Positions 7,426-18,656 are shown, counted from the stretch's first letter. The stretch is DNA of 30,405 nucleotides from JBDTNL01 sp039933785 (GCA_039933785.1 JBDTNL010000046.1:1-30405); one strand, 5' to 3'. Program-made: numbers and translations. Notes: generated by a model not told the origin, from the sequence alone.

Positions 7426-8298
7426 ATGCTCGAAATCGAGAACCTGAGCAAGCGCTATCCGAGCGGCACCGAGGCTCTCCGCGGGGTGTCTCTCTCGATG
7501 GGCGAGGGCGTGCTTGGCCTGTTGGGTCCAAACGGCGCCGGTAAGACAACGTTGATGTCGATCCTGGCGACAGTCACCCGGCCTACGGCGGGCACTTTCC
7601 GCTGGCGCGGCACTGACGCGGTGAAAGAGCCGCTCGGCGTGCGCCGTGCGCTCGGTTACCTGCCGCAGGACTTCGGCATCTACGAGCGCCTGACGGCGCG
7701 CGAGTTCTTGCTTTACCTCGGGCGTTTGAAGGGAGTGGAGGGGGCGGCCCTCGCTCGACGGGTCGGCGAATTGCTCGAATTGGTCAACCTGCACCATGCC
7801 GCCGATCGCAGGCTCGGCGGCTTCTCCGGCGGCATGCGCCAGCGGGTGGGCATCGCGCAGGCCCTGCTCGGCGATCCGCAGCTGCTCATCGTGGACGAGC
7901 CCACGGTCGGACTCGATCCCGAGGAGAGGGTGCGTTTTCGCAATCTGCTCTCCGAAGCGGCGCACGGCCGGCTGGTCATTCTCTCGACCCACATCGTGTC
8001 GGACGTCGAGGCGGTGGCCTCGAACATCGCGGTCATGCGCGGTGGCCGGCTCATCGGGCTCAGCACACCCGAAGAGATGCTGCGGGCGGCCAGCGGGAAA
8101 GTCTTCGAGGCCATCGTCGTACCGGAGCAGTTGGCCGAGGCCCAGCGCAGCGTGGCGGTTTCGAATCTGTTGCGCCGTGCGGACGGCGTCCATCTGCGCT
8201 ACGTCGGCAGCGCCACTTTGCCGGGATCGCGGCCGGTCGAACCCACGCTCGAAGACGCCTACCTCGCCATCAACCTCGAGGCGGGAGCACGGTCGTGA
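7426..8298 (+). CDS. ABC transporter ATP-binding protein (ABC-2 exporter type)
   Basis: A 290-aa ATPase that powers the ABC-2 permease encoded next to it. Walker A is GPNGAGKTT (residues 34-42), the Q-loop Gln is in YLPQDFG (about Gln81), the signature is FSGGMRQRVG (133-142), Walker B is LLIVDEP with Glu158, and the switch His is in STHIVSD (His189). The C-terminal 90 residues form the variable region usual for drug/lipid or gliding-type (GldA/NosF/CcmA-like) exporters. The ATG at 7426 was chosen over an in-frame GTG at 7393 because GGAGGG lies 5 bases upstream and the resulting N-terminus (MLEIENLSKRYPSG) is the family's normal start. The stop overlaps the permease GTG as GTGA, indicating translational coupling. 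The substrate is unknown. Confidence 0.93.
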   Translation: MLEIENLSKRYPSGTEALRGVSLSMGEGVLGLLGPNGAGKTTLMSILATVTRPTAGTFRWRGTDAVKEPLGVRRALGYLPQDFGIYERLTAREFLLYLGRLKGVEGAALARRVGELLELVNLHHAADRRLGGFSGGMRQRVGIAQALLGDPQLLIVDEPTVGLDPEERVRFRNLLSEAAHGRLVILSTHIVSDVEAVASNIAVMRGGRLIGLSTPEEMLRAASGKVFEAIVVPEQLAEAQRSVAVSNLLRRADGVHLRYVGSATLPGSRPVEPTLEDAYLAINLEAGARS

Positions 8299-9923
8299 CT
8301 GCAGTGGCCGCGGATGCCGAGATCAGGTTCACCCCATGGCAGGCGCTGGGGGCGCAGGTGGGGGCGGAGATCAAGAATCGAGCGCGCTCGACCGGCAGCC
8401 TGGTGGCGCTGTTCGTCATCCTCATCGGCTCGTACTGGGCGATCCCGCCGGCCGACGGGAAAGCGGTGTCGGTCTCCTGGACGCTTCCCGACGGGCGATT
8501 GCAGGCGCCGCTCTATACCGCGGGGTATCTCGGCATCGCGATGTCGGTGCTCGGCGTGATGTTCTTCGCGCTGGCCGCGTTCTACCTCGTGGCCGGTGCC
8601 GTCCGTCAAGATCGCGAACGCGGCATCGGGCTGATCCTGGCCGCCACGCCGATCAGCAAGAGCGCGTATCTCGGCGCCAAGTGGTTGGCGAATACGGTCT
8701 ACCTCGTCCTCCTCTCGCTGCTCTGTCTTCCCGTCGGCGTATTCCACTTCATGCGCTCGGGAGTCGGCGCGTTCGATGCCGTGCAATTCCTCGCGCCGCT
8801 GCTCTTGATGACCCTGCCAGCGGCGGCCTTCGTCGCTGCCGGAGCGCTGCTGTTCGACGTCACGCCGGTGCTGCGCAGTAAGGGCGGTCTGGTGATCTGG
8901 TTCTTCTTTGGCGCCATGCCGATGATGGTGATACCCATGCAGCTCGGGCGTGCCTCGGGCGCCGAAAGCCGGCTCGATCACGTGCCGGCGTTCGATCCCT
9001 TGGGCATGGCCATGCACGAGAGTCTGGTCCAGGCTTCGCTGCCGCCGGGCTCGCACGGCATCTCCTCGGGCTACGTCATCCACGATGAGCCGATCGAGCG
9101 TGCGGCTTGGGCGGGCCTGTCGTTCCCGCCGGGGCTGGTCACGCAGCGGCTGTTGAACATGGTGTGGGTGCTGTTGCCGTTCCTCGGCGCGGTGCTGCTC
9201 TTCGATCGCTTCGACCCCTCCCGGTACCTCAGGGTCGCTCGCGCTTCGGCGGGGGGTGGTGCCGCGGGTGTAGTCGGGCCGGCGGCGCCGATGCGGACAT
9301 TGGCTTCGCTGGGGGCGGTCGAGGCTCGGCCGAGCGCGCTCGGGGCGGTGCTCGCCGAGACGCGCTTGCTCTGGGAGACCGGCGGCAAGGCGAAATGGCT
9401 GGTGGTGCCGGCGGCGCTGGTCGCGGCGCTCTTGCCCGCCGAGCCCTCGCGCCTGGCCGCGGGAGCGTTCGTTCTGCTGGTGATTCCCCTGGTCTCCGAG
9501 GTCGGCTGCCGCGAGGATCTCGCCGGCGCGCGGCCGTTGGTGCTCTCGCAGCCCGGGGTGCCGTCCTCGGCGGTGTTGTGGAAGTTCGCCGCAGTGGCGC
9601 TGTTTCTGCTCGCGGTCAGCCTGCCGATCACGCTCCGCGGTCTCGTGTCCATGGATGCGCGGGCCTACGCCGTGCCGCTCGGCATGCTGTTCGTCGCCGC
9701 ATTCGCTGTGGGCTCGGCATCCCTTTCGCGCGGCGGCAAGCTATTTTCCGGCGTCCTGTTGCTGCTTTGGTATCTGGCGCTCAACGGTCTCGGTGCGGTG
9801 GACTTCAGCGGTGCGCTGGCCAGGGGATCCGGTTGGGAGACTCGGCTCTCGTTTCTTGCCATCGGCGCCGCATTCATCGCCAGCGCCATGCTGTGGGAAA
9901 AGCGGCGACTGCGGGGGGTCTAG
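8295..9923 (+). CDS. ABC-2 type transporter permease
   Basis: A 542-aa inner-membrane permease partnering the ATPase whose stop it overlaps (GTG start at 8295). After a short cytoplasmic N-terminus there are hydrophobic segments at about residues 37-51, 76-103, 133-155, 159-181, 195-211 and 288-306, followed by a second hydrophobic half with several more helices up to the C-terminus. The cytoplasmic loop between helices 2 and 3 (VRQDRERGIGLILAATPISK) has the coupling-helix character typical of ABC-2 permeases, where such a segment contacts the ATPase. An extracytoplasmic loop of roughly 75 residues lies between the fifth and sixth segments. At 542 aa it is about twice the size of a minimal ABC-2 subunit, so one polypeptide may carry both membrane halves. 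It ends in a basic tail, EKRRLRGV. Export is the likely direction; the cargo is unknown. Confidence 0.85.
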   Translation: MTAVAADAEIRFTPWQALGAQVGAEIKNRARSTGSLVALFVILIGSYWAIPPADGKAVSVSWTLPDGRLQAPLYTAGYLGIAMSVLGVMFFALAAFYLVAGAVRQDRERGIGLILAATPISKSAYLGAKWLANTVYLVLLSLLCLPVGVFHFMRSGVGAFDAVQFLAPLLLMTLPAAAFVAAGALLFDVTPVLRSKGGLVIWFFFGAMPMMVIPMQLGRASGAESRLDHVPAFDPLGMAMHESLVQASLPPGSHGISSGYVIHDEPIERAAWAGLSFPPGLVTQRLLNMVWVLLPFLGAVLLFDRFDPSRYLRVARASAGGGAAGVVGPAAPMRTLASLGAVEARPSALGAVLAETRLLWETGGKAKWLVVPAALVAALLPAEPSRLAAGAFVLLVIPLVSEVGCREDLAGARPLVLSQPGVPSSAVLWKFAAVALFLLAVSLPITLRGLVSMDARAYAVPLGMLFVAAFAVGSASLSRGGKLFSGVLLLLWYLALNGLGAVDFSGALARGSGWETRLSFLAIGAAFIASAMLWEKRRLRGV

Positions 9924-9958
9924 CGAGCAGGTTTCAGTACTCGCGGCCGTCTTCCGCG

Positions 9959-9964
9959 TATAAA
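9959..9964 (+). promoter_or_regulatory. Possible -10 element upstream of RND adaptor gene
   Basis: The 89-base gap between the ABC permease stop and the adaptor ATG contains TATAAA at 9959-9964, the only AT-rich block in the local sequence. No convincing -35 box is found at the right distance. If it is real, the RND genes have their own promoter rather than depending on the ABC operon. Weak evidence. Confidence 0.25.
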
Positions 9965-10012
9965 GATTCTGTTTCTGGCGTATCGTGCGGCCCGGCTGAG
10001 GCCTATTTGGTT

Positions 10013-11230
10013 ATGACCTCCATTCGAACCTCCATTTCCTCAAGCGTCCTCCTTGCGGCTGCCGGGGTCGCGCTGCTCGTGTTCGCGGGTTGCGGCCCTT
10101 CGTCGAAGGCCAAGCGACCGGAAGAGGAGCCACGGTCGGTACGTATCGCCGCCGCTGCGGCGAGCAAGCTCCCGGAGGTCGTGTCGGTGTCCGGCACGCT
10201 CGCCGCCGAAGAGCAGGTCGTGCTCGGCATGAAGGTGGCCGGCCGGATCGACGCCTTGCTGGTGGATCTCGGGAGTCAGGTCCACAAGGGCCAGGCGCTC
10301 GCGCGCCTGGTGCCCACCGACTTCGAGCTCCGGGTTCAACAGGCGGAAGCGGCGCTCGTCCAGGCGCGCGCTCGTCTTGGCCTCGGCGGCGACGGGAGCA
10401 ACAACCAAGTCGATCGCGTCGATCCAGAGCAGACCTCGGTGGTGCGACAGGCGGCGGCGCTGCAAACGGACGCCCGCGCCCGTCGGGACCGCGCCAAGGC
10501 TCTTTTCGATCAAGGTCTCCTGCCGCGCGCCGACCTCGACGCGGCGGAAGCGACCTACCAGGTGGCCGACAGTCAGTACTCGGACGCGCGGGACGAGGTC
10601 ATGAACCGTGAAGGCATCCTCGCGCAGCGCCGGTCAGAGCTCGACTCCGCGCGCCAGCAGCTCATCGACTCCGTCCTGCTGGCGCCGTTCGACGGCGCAG
10701 TGCGCGAACGCCAAGGCACGCCCGGTCAGTACGTCGCGGTCGGCCAGCCGCTGGTAACGGTGGTGCGCATGCACCCGCTCCGATTAAAGCTCGCGGTGCC
10801 GGAGCGCTCGGCCGCCAAGCTCCGTCAGGGGCAGGAAGTCCGAGTGACCGTCGATGGCGATTCGCGCATTCATCCGGGCACCGTCGTGCGCTTGAGCCCG
10901 GCCATCGACGAAAGCAATCGCACGCTCATGCTGGAGGCCGAGGTGCCGAACCAGGACGGCGCTCTCAGACCGGGCTCGTTCGCCTCGGCCGAGATCGTGA
11001 CCGCGGCGGACCAGCCGGTCGTGCTGGTGCCGAAGAGCGCGATCGTGACCTTCGCCGGCATCGAGAAGGTGTTGGTGGTCGAAAACGACCAGACCGTCGA
11101 GCGCAAGGTGCGCTCCGGCCGGTCGGTGGGCGATCGGGTGGAAATTACCGAGGGCATCGCCGCCGGCGAGCGGGTCGTGGTCGAGCCCGGCAACCTGATC
11201 GGTGGCCAGGCGGTCACGGTCTCCAACTGA
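10013..11230 (+). CDS. RND efflux periplasmic adaptor subunit (HlyD/AcrA-like lipoprotein)
   Basis: A 405-aa membrane fusion protein that bridges the inner-membrane RND pump and an outer-membrane channel. The N-terminus is a lipoprotein signal with the lipobox FAGC; Cys27 would be lipidated. Residues 45-100 form the first beta/lipoyl half (VSGTLAAEEQVVLGMKVAGR and VDLGSQVHKGQALARL). About 104-222 are a long alpha-helical hairpin rich in Ala, Arg, Asp and Glu. The second lipoyl half is ILLAPFDGAVRERQ-like (VLLAPFDGAVRERQGTPGQY, 221-240), followed by the beta-barrel and a membrane-proximal domain ending with GNLIGGQAVTVSN. The frame is open far upstream inside the ABC permease, but the ATG at 10013 yields the correct lipoprotein signal. 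The RND pump gene follows after 33 bases, so they form an operon. Confidence 0.9.
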   Translation: MTSIRTSISSSVLLAAAGVALLVFAGCGPSSKAKRPEEEPRSVRIAAAAASKLPEVVSVSGTLAAEEQVVLGMKVAGRIDALLVDLGSQVHKGQALARLVPTDFELRVQQAEAALVQARARLGLGGDGSNNQVDRVDPEQTSVVRQAAALQTDARARRDRAKALFDQGLLPRADLDAAEATYQVADSQYSDARDEVMNREGILAQRRSELDSARQQLIDSVLLAPFDGAVRERQGTPGQYVAVGQPLVTVVRMHPLRLKLAVPERSAAKLRQGQEVRVTVDGDSRIHPGTVVRLSPAIDESNRTLMLEAEVPNQDGALRPGSFASAEIVTAADQPVVLVPKSAIVTFAGIEKVLVVENDQTVERKVRSGRSVGDRVEITEGIAAGERVVVEPGNLIGGQAVTVSN

Positions 11231-11263
11231 GCGACCTGATCGAGCCTCCCGAAAGAGATCGCG

Positions 11264-14431
<3,168 letters not shown>

Positions 14432-14454
14432 GTCGGCACATTCAGGTGCATCGG

Positions 14455-14467
14455 ACCCAAAATGGGT
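14455..14467 (+). terminator. Small hairpin after RND pump gene
   Basis: ACCCA (14455-14459) and TGGGT (14463-14467) form a 5-bp stem around AAA, 23 bases after the RND stop. It has no U-tract and is short, so a terminator role is only possible. Confidence 0.2.
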
Positions 14468-14501
14468 ATCGGCCCCAAGACACTCGCGCTGCCAATTGCC
14501 C

Positions 14502-14507
14502 TACAAT
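14502..14507 (+). promoter_or_regulatory. Leaderless-type -10 element (TACAAT) for the nucleotidyltransferase gene
   Basis: TACAAT fits the TAnnnT consensus and ends 6 bases before the ATG at 14514, the spacing expected when transcription begins on the start codon. The bases between (TCCCCC) contain no Shine-Dalgarno sequence. An imperfect -35 (AAGACA, 14477-14482) lies 19 bases upstream. A leaderless mRNA is therefore likely, by inference. Confidence 0.45.
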
Positions 14508-14513
14508 TCCCCC

Positions 14514-15125
14514 ATGGAGCCGACCGCAGTGGCGCTGGCCGGGGCGACTGCGTTCGCCCGCGCTATGCGACCTGATCTACCTGTCGTCGATGAAGGCCTC
14601 GCCGCGCTGAGGCGCTTGTTCGCCGCCGCCGCCGTGCCCTATGCGCTGGTCGGAGGCGTCGCGGTGATCCACCACGGCTACGTCCGCTCGACCCGCGATC
14701 TGGATCTCCTCATGCAACGGGAAGACGTGGAGCGGCTGCTGCCTCACCTGGCGGCGGATGGATTCGAGCGTCGCCAAGAGAACCGCCTCCGGCACCTCGC
14801 GAGCCACGTCGACGTGGACCTCTTGTTTGCTGGCGATCCGCGCCCGCGACCGGGCGCTCCGCCCTATCCGCAGCTGCGAGACCTCGACCGTAGCCCGCAC
14901 GAGAACGACGTCGTCGGCCTTCCCGGGCTGGTCGAGCTCAAGCTCGTCGCTCGCCGGCATCAGGACGTCGCCGATGTCGTGGCGCTGCTCAAGCACCTCG
15001 ACGAATCGGCCTACCTGGATCTCGAAGCCTCGCTACCGCAACGGCTCCGCCGCGAGGTTCTCCGGCTACGGCGTGACGCGCTCGACGAGCTGCGCTTCGA
15101 GAACCGCGAGTCAGACCCTCGGTAG
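14514..15125 (+). CDS. Nucleotidyltransferase-fold protein (MNT/AbiEii-like)
   Basis: A 203-aa protein with a minimal nucleotidyltransferase core. The block YALVGGVAVIHHGYVRSTRD (43-62) continues LDLLM and matches the G-G-x-A ... R-x-T-x-D-x-D pattern; Asp62 and Asp64 are the first metal ligands. SHVDVDLLF at 98-105 supplies the third acidic position (Asp100 or Asp102). The family covers AbiEii/AbiGii toxin-like and DUF6036-type proteins as well as small housekeeping-type nucleotidyltransferases; the target is unknown. The C-terminal third is helical, with ELKLVARRHQDVADVVALL, a segment also common in these proteins. No HEPN or antitoxin partner is next to it. The ATG at 14514 is preferred over an in-frame upstream start at 14421, which would overlap the RND gene and add a non-conserved tail. 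Confidence 0.8.
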   Translation: MEPTAVALAGATAFARAMRPDLPVVDEGLAALRRLFAAAAVPYALVGGVAVIHHGYVRSTRDLDLLMQREDVERLLPHLAADGFERRQENRLRHLASHVDVDLLFAGDPRPRPGAPPYPQLRDLDRSPHENDVVGLPGLVELKLVARRHQDVADVVALLKHLDESAYLDLEASLPQRLRREVLRLRRDALDELRFENRESDPR

Positions 15126-15146
15126 CGAGGGGGACCACGCTGCGCC

Positions 15147-15224
15147 TCAACGCGGCGCTGGAGCCGGGTCTCCGAGTTGTCCCAGGGCTTCGGTCCAAAA
15201 TTGTTCGAAGTGCTCACGGTGCGT
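15147..15224 (-). pseudogene. Possible remnant of a regulator C-terminus
   Basis: In one minus-strand frame the gap encodes THREHFEQFWTEALGQLGDP and then APAPR and a stop. It starts right after an in-frame TAG, so it cannot be an intact gene. The HFEQFWTEALGQL stretch resembles the helical end of ArsR-family regulators (pattern YRRFWEESFDRLD). It is only about 25 codons, so chance resemblance is quite possible. Confidence 0.2.
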
Positions 15225-15238
15225 CTACTCGGAGACCC
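15166..15238. terminator. 11-bp inverted repeat between convergent genes
   Basis: GGGTCTCCGAG at 15166-15176 is perfectly complementary to CTCGGAGACCC at 15228-15238, separated by 51 bases. It lies between the convergent nucleotidyltransferase (stop at 15125) and subtilase (stop at 15260) genes, 22 bases from the subtilase stop. The long loop and lack of a U-tract make intrinsic termination uncertain; an mRNA 3'-end structure or a protein-binding site is equally possible. Confidence 0.4.
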
Positions 15239-15259
15239 CCATGCAGCCGCGTCGGCCGA

Positions 15260-18200
15260 TCAGTACTTGTTCGTGTGCCGGGCGTCGTGGCCGGTCATCG
15301 GCCAGTCCACCTTGCGACCCTGAGAGGTCCCGGCGAGCGTCCACGCCATCAAGCCCAGGCCGGTGTATCGCGGCGAGGCCACGATCAGATCGAAGCGCTT
15401 GTCGCCGTCGAAGTCGCCCAGCAGGGGACCGGCGAAGTCGTAGTCCTGATAGGAGACCACGCTGGTGATGGTCTTTGTCCACAGCGTCTCGTACGTCTTG
15501 GTCGCCGGCTTGTAGTCGATGGCGACCAGGTGTCGTGCGGCGGGCGAGTCGAAGCGCGAAATGGACGGTTGGATGAGGATCTCGCTTCGGCCGTCGCCGT
15601 CGATGTCGGCGATCACCGGGCTCGCTTCGAACGCGTCACCGGGCTCGCCGTGGTATTGACTGAACTTGCCGTCGCCGCGGAAGATGAATATGCCGTCGGC
15701 CCAGGTGCCGAGCACGAGCTCGGGCTTGCCGTCGCCGTCGAGGTCGCCGGCGGCGAGGAAGCCGAAGTCGTCGCTGCGCCCGAGCGAGCGCGGCCACCCG
15801 GGGCGGGGCTTTCCGTCGTGGCGCAGCACGGAGACTTTCCCGCCCGTGGAGATCGCCACCTCGAGCTTGCCGTCGCGATCGAGATCGACCGCGATGGGTC
15901 CACGGAAGGAAATACCACCGGCGTTAGGCTCGCCGGGTTTCTGCAGCCGCACGGGCCAGCCCGGAGCCTCCTTGAGCCTCCGGGTGGCTCGGTCGACCAT
16001 TAGCTTGTGCACGTCGCGGCCGCCGTCCGGCCCCGGCAGCACGGTCGTCACGACCACCTCGGGCCAGCCATCGCCATCGAGGTCGGCGAGTGCCGCGGCC
16101 GCGCCGTCGGTGTGCGCGAGGATGCGCTGCTTGAGCACGCCGACGCTCGAATAGACAAAGAAGTTGTCGTTGGGCTGCGGCACGAGGATCTCGGGCGTCC
16201 CGTCGCGATCGAGGTCGCCCACGGTGAGCGCGATCGCTGGGTAGCTCTTGAGCGCCGCCGCGGTCACCGGGATCGAGCGCGTGAACCGCGGCATTCCCGC
16301 GGCATCGAGGACGCGCAGGTGAACGCCGGTACAACCGACGTCCTCGAGGATCACCTCGAGCTTGCCGTCGCGGTCGAGGTCGGCGAGCGCGGGGCTGCTG
16401 ATGAATCCGTCGAACGATCGCTGCCAGAGCAACGTGCCGTCGGCGTGAAACACGTAGAGCGTCTGGAGGCCGGCGAGGACGATTTCGGCGACCCCGTCGT
16501 GGTCGAGATCCGCCGCCACCGGGGAAGCCGTCGAGACGCGGTCCTCGAGATACAGCGGAAAGCGCGGCCGCGCGCCGGGATCGTGGACCAGGACGACTTC
16601 CTGGAGATCATGCGACGAGGTCCCCTGGCCATTGGCGGTGAGCTCGATCTGGTAGACGCCGTCCGCAGCTGTCGCCGCGTTCCAGGTCGCGAGCTCGCTG
16701 CCCTCGACCGGCGTGCCGGAGAACGCGCCGAGCCTCTTCCATGCTCCTCCGAACCGGCGTACGCGGACCTGCTGGTTGACGAAGCCGTTGCCGGCGGCAG
16801 TGCCTCGAATCGAGATGCGCGTCGGGTTGGTGAGCACGTCGCCGGTCTTCGGAGAGGCGATCTGCGCTAGTGGGCCGGCGGCCGCGACGACGGCCGCCGC
16901 CGCGTTCAGCCGGCCGTAGCCGTTGATCGGGTCAAATCCGGGCGCGCCGATGTCCTGGGCGCTGCTCTGGAGAATTCTCCGCACCTCGTCGACGCCGAGC
17001 TCCGGATGCGCGGCGAGGATTAGGGCCGCGGTCCCCGCGACGTGCGGCGCGGCCATACTGGTGCCGGTCGCGCGGTAGTAGAGGTCGTCGACGATCTGCG
17101 TGCCGCCGCCGTAGAGATCGGTGCCGTCCGCGCGCAGAGAAAGCACATCCACGCCGGGCGCCGCGACGTCGAGCTTCGAGCCCCGACAACTGAAGTCCGA
17201 GGACGGCCCCGACGGATCGTCCGCCGGGCTCGCCGCCGCCACGGTGATAACCTCCGGGACGTTCGCCGGCGAGACACCGAGCGCGTCCTCGCCGTGGCGA
17301 TTGCCGGCCGCGGCCACGACCACGACGCCCGCGGCCCGTGCTTCGGCGATCACGTCGCGTACCGCCGGGCTCGTGCCCAGAGAACCCCAGGAGAGATTGA
17401 TCACCTCGGCACCGTTTACGGTCGCATAGTGAATGCCTGCCACCAGATCGCTAGTCGCGCCGTCGCCGTAGCGGTTCAGGCTACGCACCGCCATCACCAA
17501 GGCCTCGGGCGCCACACCTGCCACGCCGATGCCGTTGTCCGCCACCGCGGCGATCGTTCCCGCCACGTGCGTGCCGTGGCCGTAGAGATCCTGCGGCTCC
17601 GGGCCCGGCGTACCCGGGCTCCCGCAGCCGCAATTGGTATAGGCCTCGCAGGTCACGAAGTTCCAGCCCCCGGAGTCGTCGACGAACCCGTTGCCGTCAT
17701 CGTCGATGCCATTGCCCGGGATCTCAGCTTCGTTGCGCCACAGGTTGCCTTGCAGGTCCGGATGCCCAAGATCGACGCCGGTGTCGACCACGGCGACCAC
17801 GATCCGCCGACCGCCGCTCGCGCGCCCGCGGCTGGTGTCCCACGCGGCCTCGGCGCCGATCGTGTGCAGGCCCCAAAGGTCGGCGTACGGCTGACTCCAA
17901 GTGCCAGAGCTCGAGAAGAATGGATCATCGGGCTGCCAGGCGACGCGGGCGATTGCGTTGGGCTCCGTGTATTCGATACTCGGATCCTCGGCGAGTGCAG
18001 CACGCACTTCGGCGGCGCTCGCATCCGGCGCCACGGTGACCACGAACAACCGCTCGAGGTGCGCATCCGAGACACCGGCCGGCGCGCGCTGCGCGCGTTC
18101 GGCCAATCGGGCTTGCTGCCCGGTCGCCCACGCCGTGCCGCGGCCGTCGCTTGCTGCCGGAAATAGCGGCCGGATCGACGCCACATCGCTCCGCCGGGCC

Positions 18201-18511
18201 AACCCCTCGGCCGCGCCGGATATTTCCTGCGCGGCCCGCGCCGCCCGCGCCGCCTGCTTACTGCCGTCCGCATCCTCCTCGAGCCCCGCCGGAGCGCGGA
18301 GCTTGACGATCAGCTCCTTTGCCACGACCCCGGCGCCGGCGCGCGTCGACGTGTCGCACGAGGCAGCTGAGGATCGAGCGGCGATGCCGTGCCGCGCCGG
18401 GACGTCTTGCCCACGAGTCGCGGCCGGAACGACCAGGAATGCCAACAAGACAGCCAGAATCGAGACGCCGTTTGGCGCATCTAGGCGAGTCGAAGGAGAG
18501 CAGTGGGTCAT
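15260..18511 (-). CDS. Secreted S8 (subtilisin-like) serine peptidase with FG-GAP repeats
   Basis: A 1083-aa exported protease. Residues 1-35 are a signal peptide (NGVSILAVLLAFLVVPAATRGQ). Residues 62-190 are a fervidolysin-like propeptide (KELIVKLRAPAGLEEDA ... IEYTEPNAIARV). The catalytic domain spans about 210-545: Asp243 in VAVVDTGVDLGHPDL, His312 in GHGTHVAGTI, oxyanion Asn404 in AAAGNRHG, and Ser485 in GTSMAAPHVAG. An insertion at about 267-280 (GNGIDDDGNGFVDD) is Asp-rich and looks calcium binding. Residues 548-645 look like a beta-sandwich domain. From about 660 to the end there are eight D-x-D-x-D/N-G type FG-GAP/VCBS repeats (starts near 668, 711, 766, 810, 876, 923, 969 and about 1037), which should fold as a beta-propeller. 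All triad residues are intact. No clear ribosome binding site precedes the ATG. It is divergent from the PadR operon. Confidence 0.93.
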   Translation of the reverse strand: MTHCSPSTRLDAPNGVSILAVLLAFLVVPAATRGQDVPARHGIAARSSAASCDTSTRAGAGVVAKELIVKLRAPAGLEEDADGSKQAARAARAAQEISGAAEGLARRSDVASIRPLFPAASDGRGTAWATGQQARLAERAQRAPAGVSDAHLERLFVVTVAPDASAAEVRAALAEDPSIEYTEPNAIARVAWQPDDPFFSSSGTWSQPYADLWGLHTIGAEAAWDTSRGRASGGRRIVVAVVDTGVDLGHPDLQGNLWRNEAEIPGNGIDDDGNGFVDDSGGWNFVTCEAYTNCGCGSPGTPGPEPQDLYGHGTHVAGTIAAVADNGIGVAGVAPEALVMAVRSLNRYGDGATSDLVAGIHYATVNGAEVINLSWGSLGTSPAVRDVIAEARAAGVVVVAAAGNRHGEDALGVSPANVPEVITVAAASPADDPSGPSSDFSCRGSKLDVAAPGVDVLSLRADGTDLYGGGTQIVDDLYYRATGTSMAAPHVAGTAALILAAHPELGVDEVRRILQSSAQDIGAPGFDPINGYGRLNAAAAVVAAAGPLAQIASPKTGDVLTNPTRISIRGTAAGNGFVNQQVRVRRFGGAWKRLGAFSGTPVEGSELATWNAATAADGVYQIELTANGQGTSSHDLQEVVLVHDPGARPRFPLYLEDRVSTASPVAADLDHDGVAEIVLAGLQTLYVFHADGTLLWQRSFDGFISSPALADLDRDGKLEVILEDVGCTGVHLRVLDAAGMPRFTRSIPVTAAALKSYPAIALTVGDLDRDGTPEILVPQPNDNFFVYSSVGVLKQRILAHTDGAAAALADLDGDGWPEVVVTTVLPGPDGGRDVHKLMVDRATRRLKEAPGWPVRLQKPGEPNAGGISFRGPIAVDLDRDGKLEVAISTGGKVSVLRHDGKPRPGWPRSLGRSDDFGFLAAGDLDGDGKPELVLGTWADGIFIFRGDGKFSQYHGEPGDAFEASPVIADIDGDGRSEILIQPSISRFDSPAARHLVAIDYKPATKTYETLWTKTITSVVSYQDYDFAGPLLGDFDGDKRFDLIVASPRYTGLGLMAWTLAGTSQGRKVDWPMTGHDARHTNKY

Positions 18512-18607
18512 GAAAGCCAGACTATCGCGCGCGCCGATCCATGCTCCGCGCCCAGGGGCGGATCACTGGGAGCTGTCGATGGGGAGCGGGGGAACGGGAT
18601 GGTTTGC

Positions 18608-18619
18608 CTGATGCATCAG
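18608..18619. promoter_or_regulatory. Perfect 12-bp palindrome upstream of padR-type gene
   Basis: CTGATGCATCAG is a perfect palindrome lying 34 bases before the PadR start in the 142-base divergent region. Its position upstream of the -10-like TATACT makes it a candidate operator or activator site. Which protein binds is unknown. Confidence 0.4.
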
Positions 18620-18626
18620 TCATTCT

Positions 18627-18656
18627 GGATTCCTATATACTGGACTCCTACATATG
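18627..18656 (+). promoter_or_regulatory. Tandem 15-bp repeat overlapping promoter and start codon of padR-type gene
   Basis: GGATTCCTATATACT (18627-18641) is followed directly by GGACTCCTACATATG (18642-18656); 11 of 15 positions match, and the second copy ends on the ATG start. TATACT at 18636-18641 fits a -10 box, which would place transcription start only a few bases before the ATG. PadR proteins often repress their own operon through AT-rich sites at the promoter, so autoregulation here is plausible but inferred. Confidence 0.45.

Noticed and set aside
6565..8193. Upstream extension of the DUF1796 frame to 8193
   Set aside because: The extension is antisense to the ABC ATPase and overlaps the methyltransferase in another frame; family similarity begins only after the ATG at 6564.
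9107..10012. Upstream extension of the RND adaptor frame into the ABC permease gene
   Set aside because: The ATG at 10013 is followed immediately by a proper lipoprotein signal and lipobox; the upstream part lies out of frame inside the permease.
15011..15217. Small minus-strand frame in the nucleotidyltransferase/subtilase gap
   Set aside because: It runs mostly antisense to the nucleotidyltransferase and has no recognisable features.
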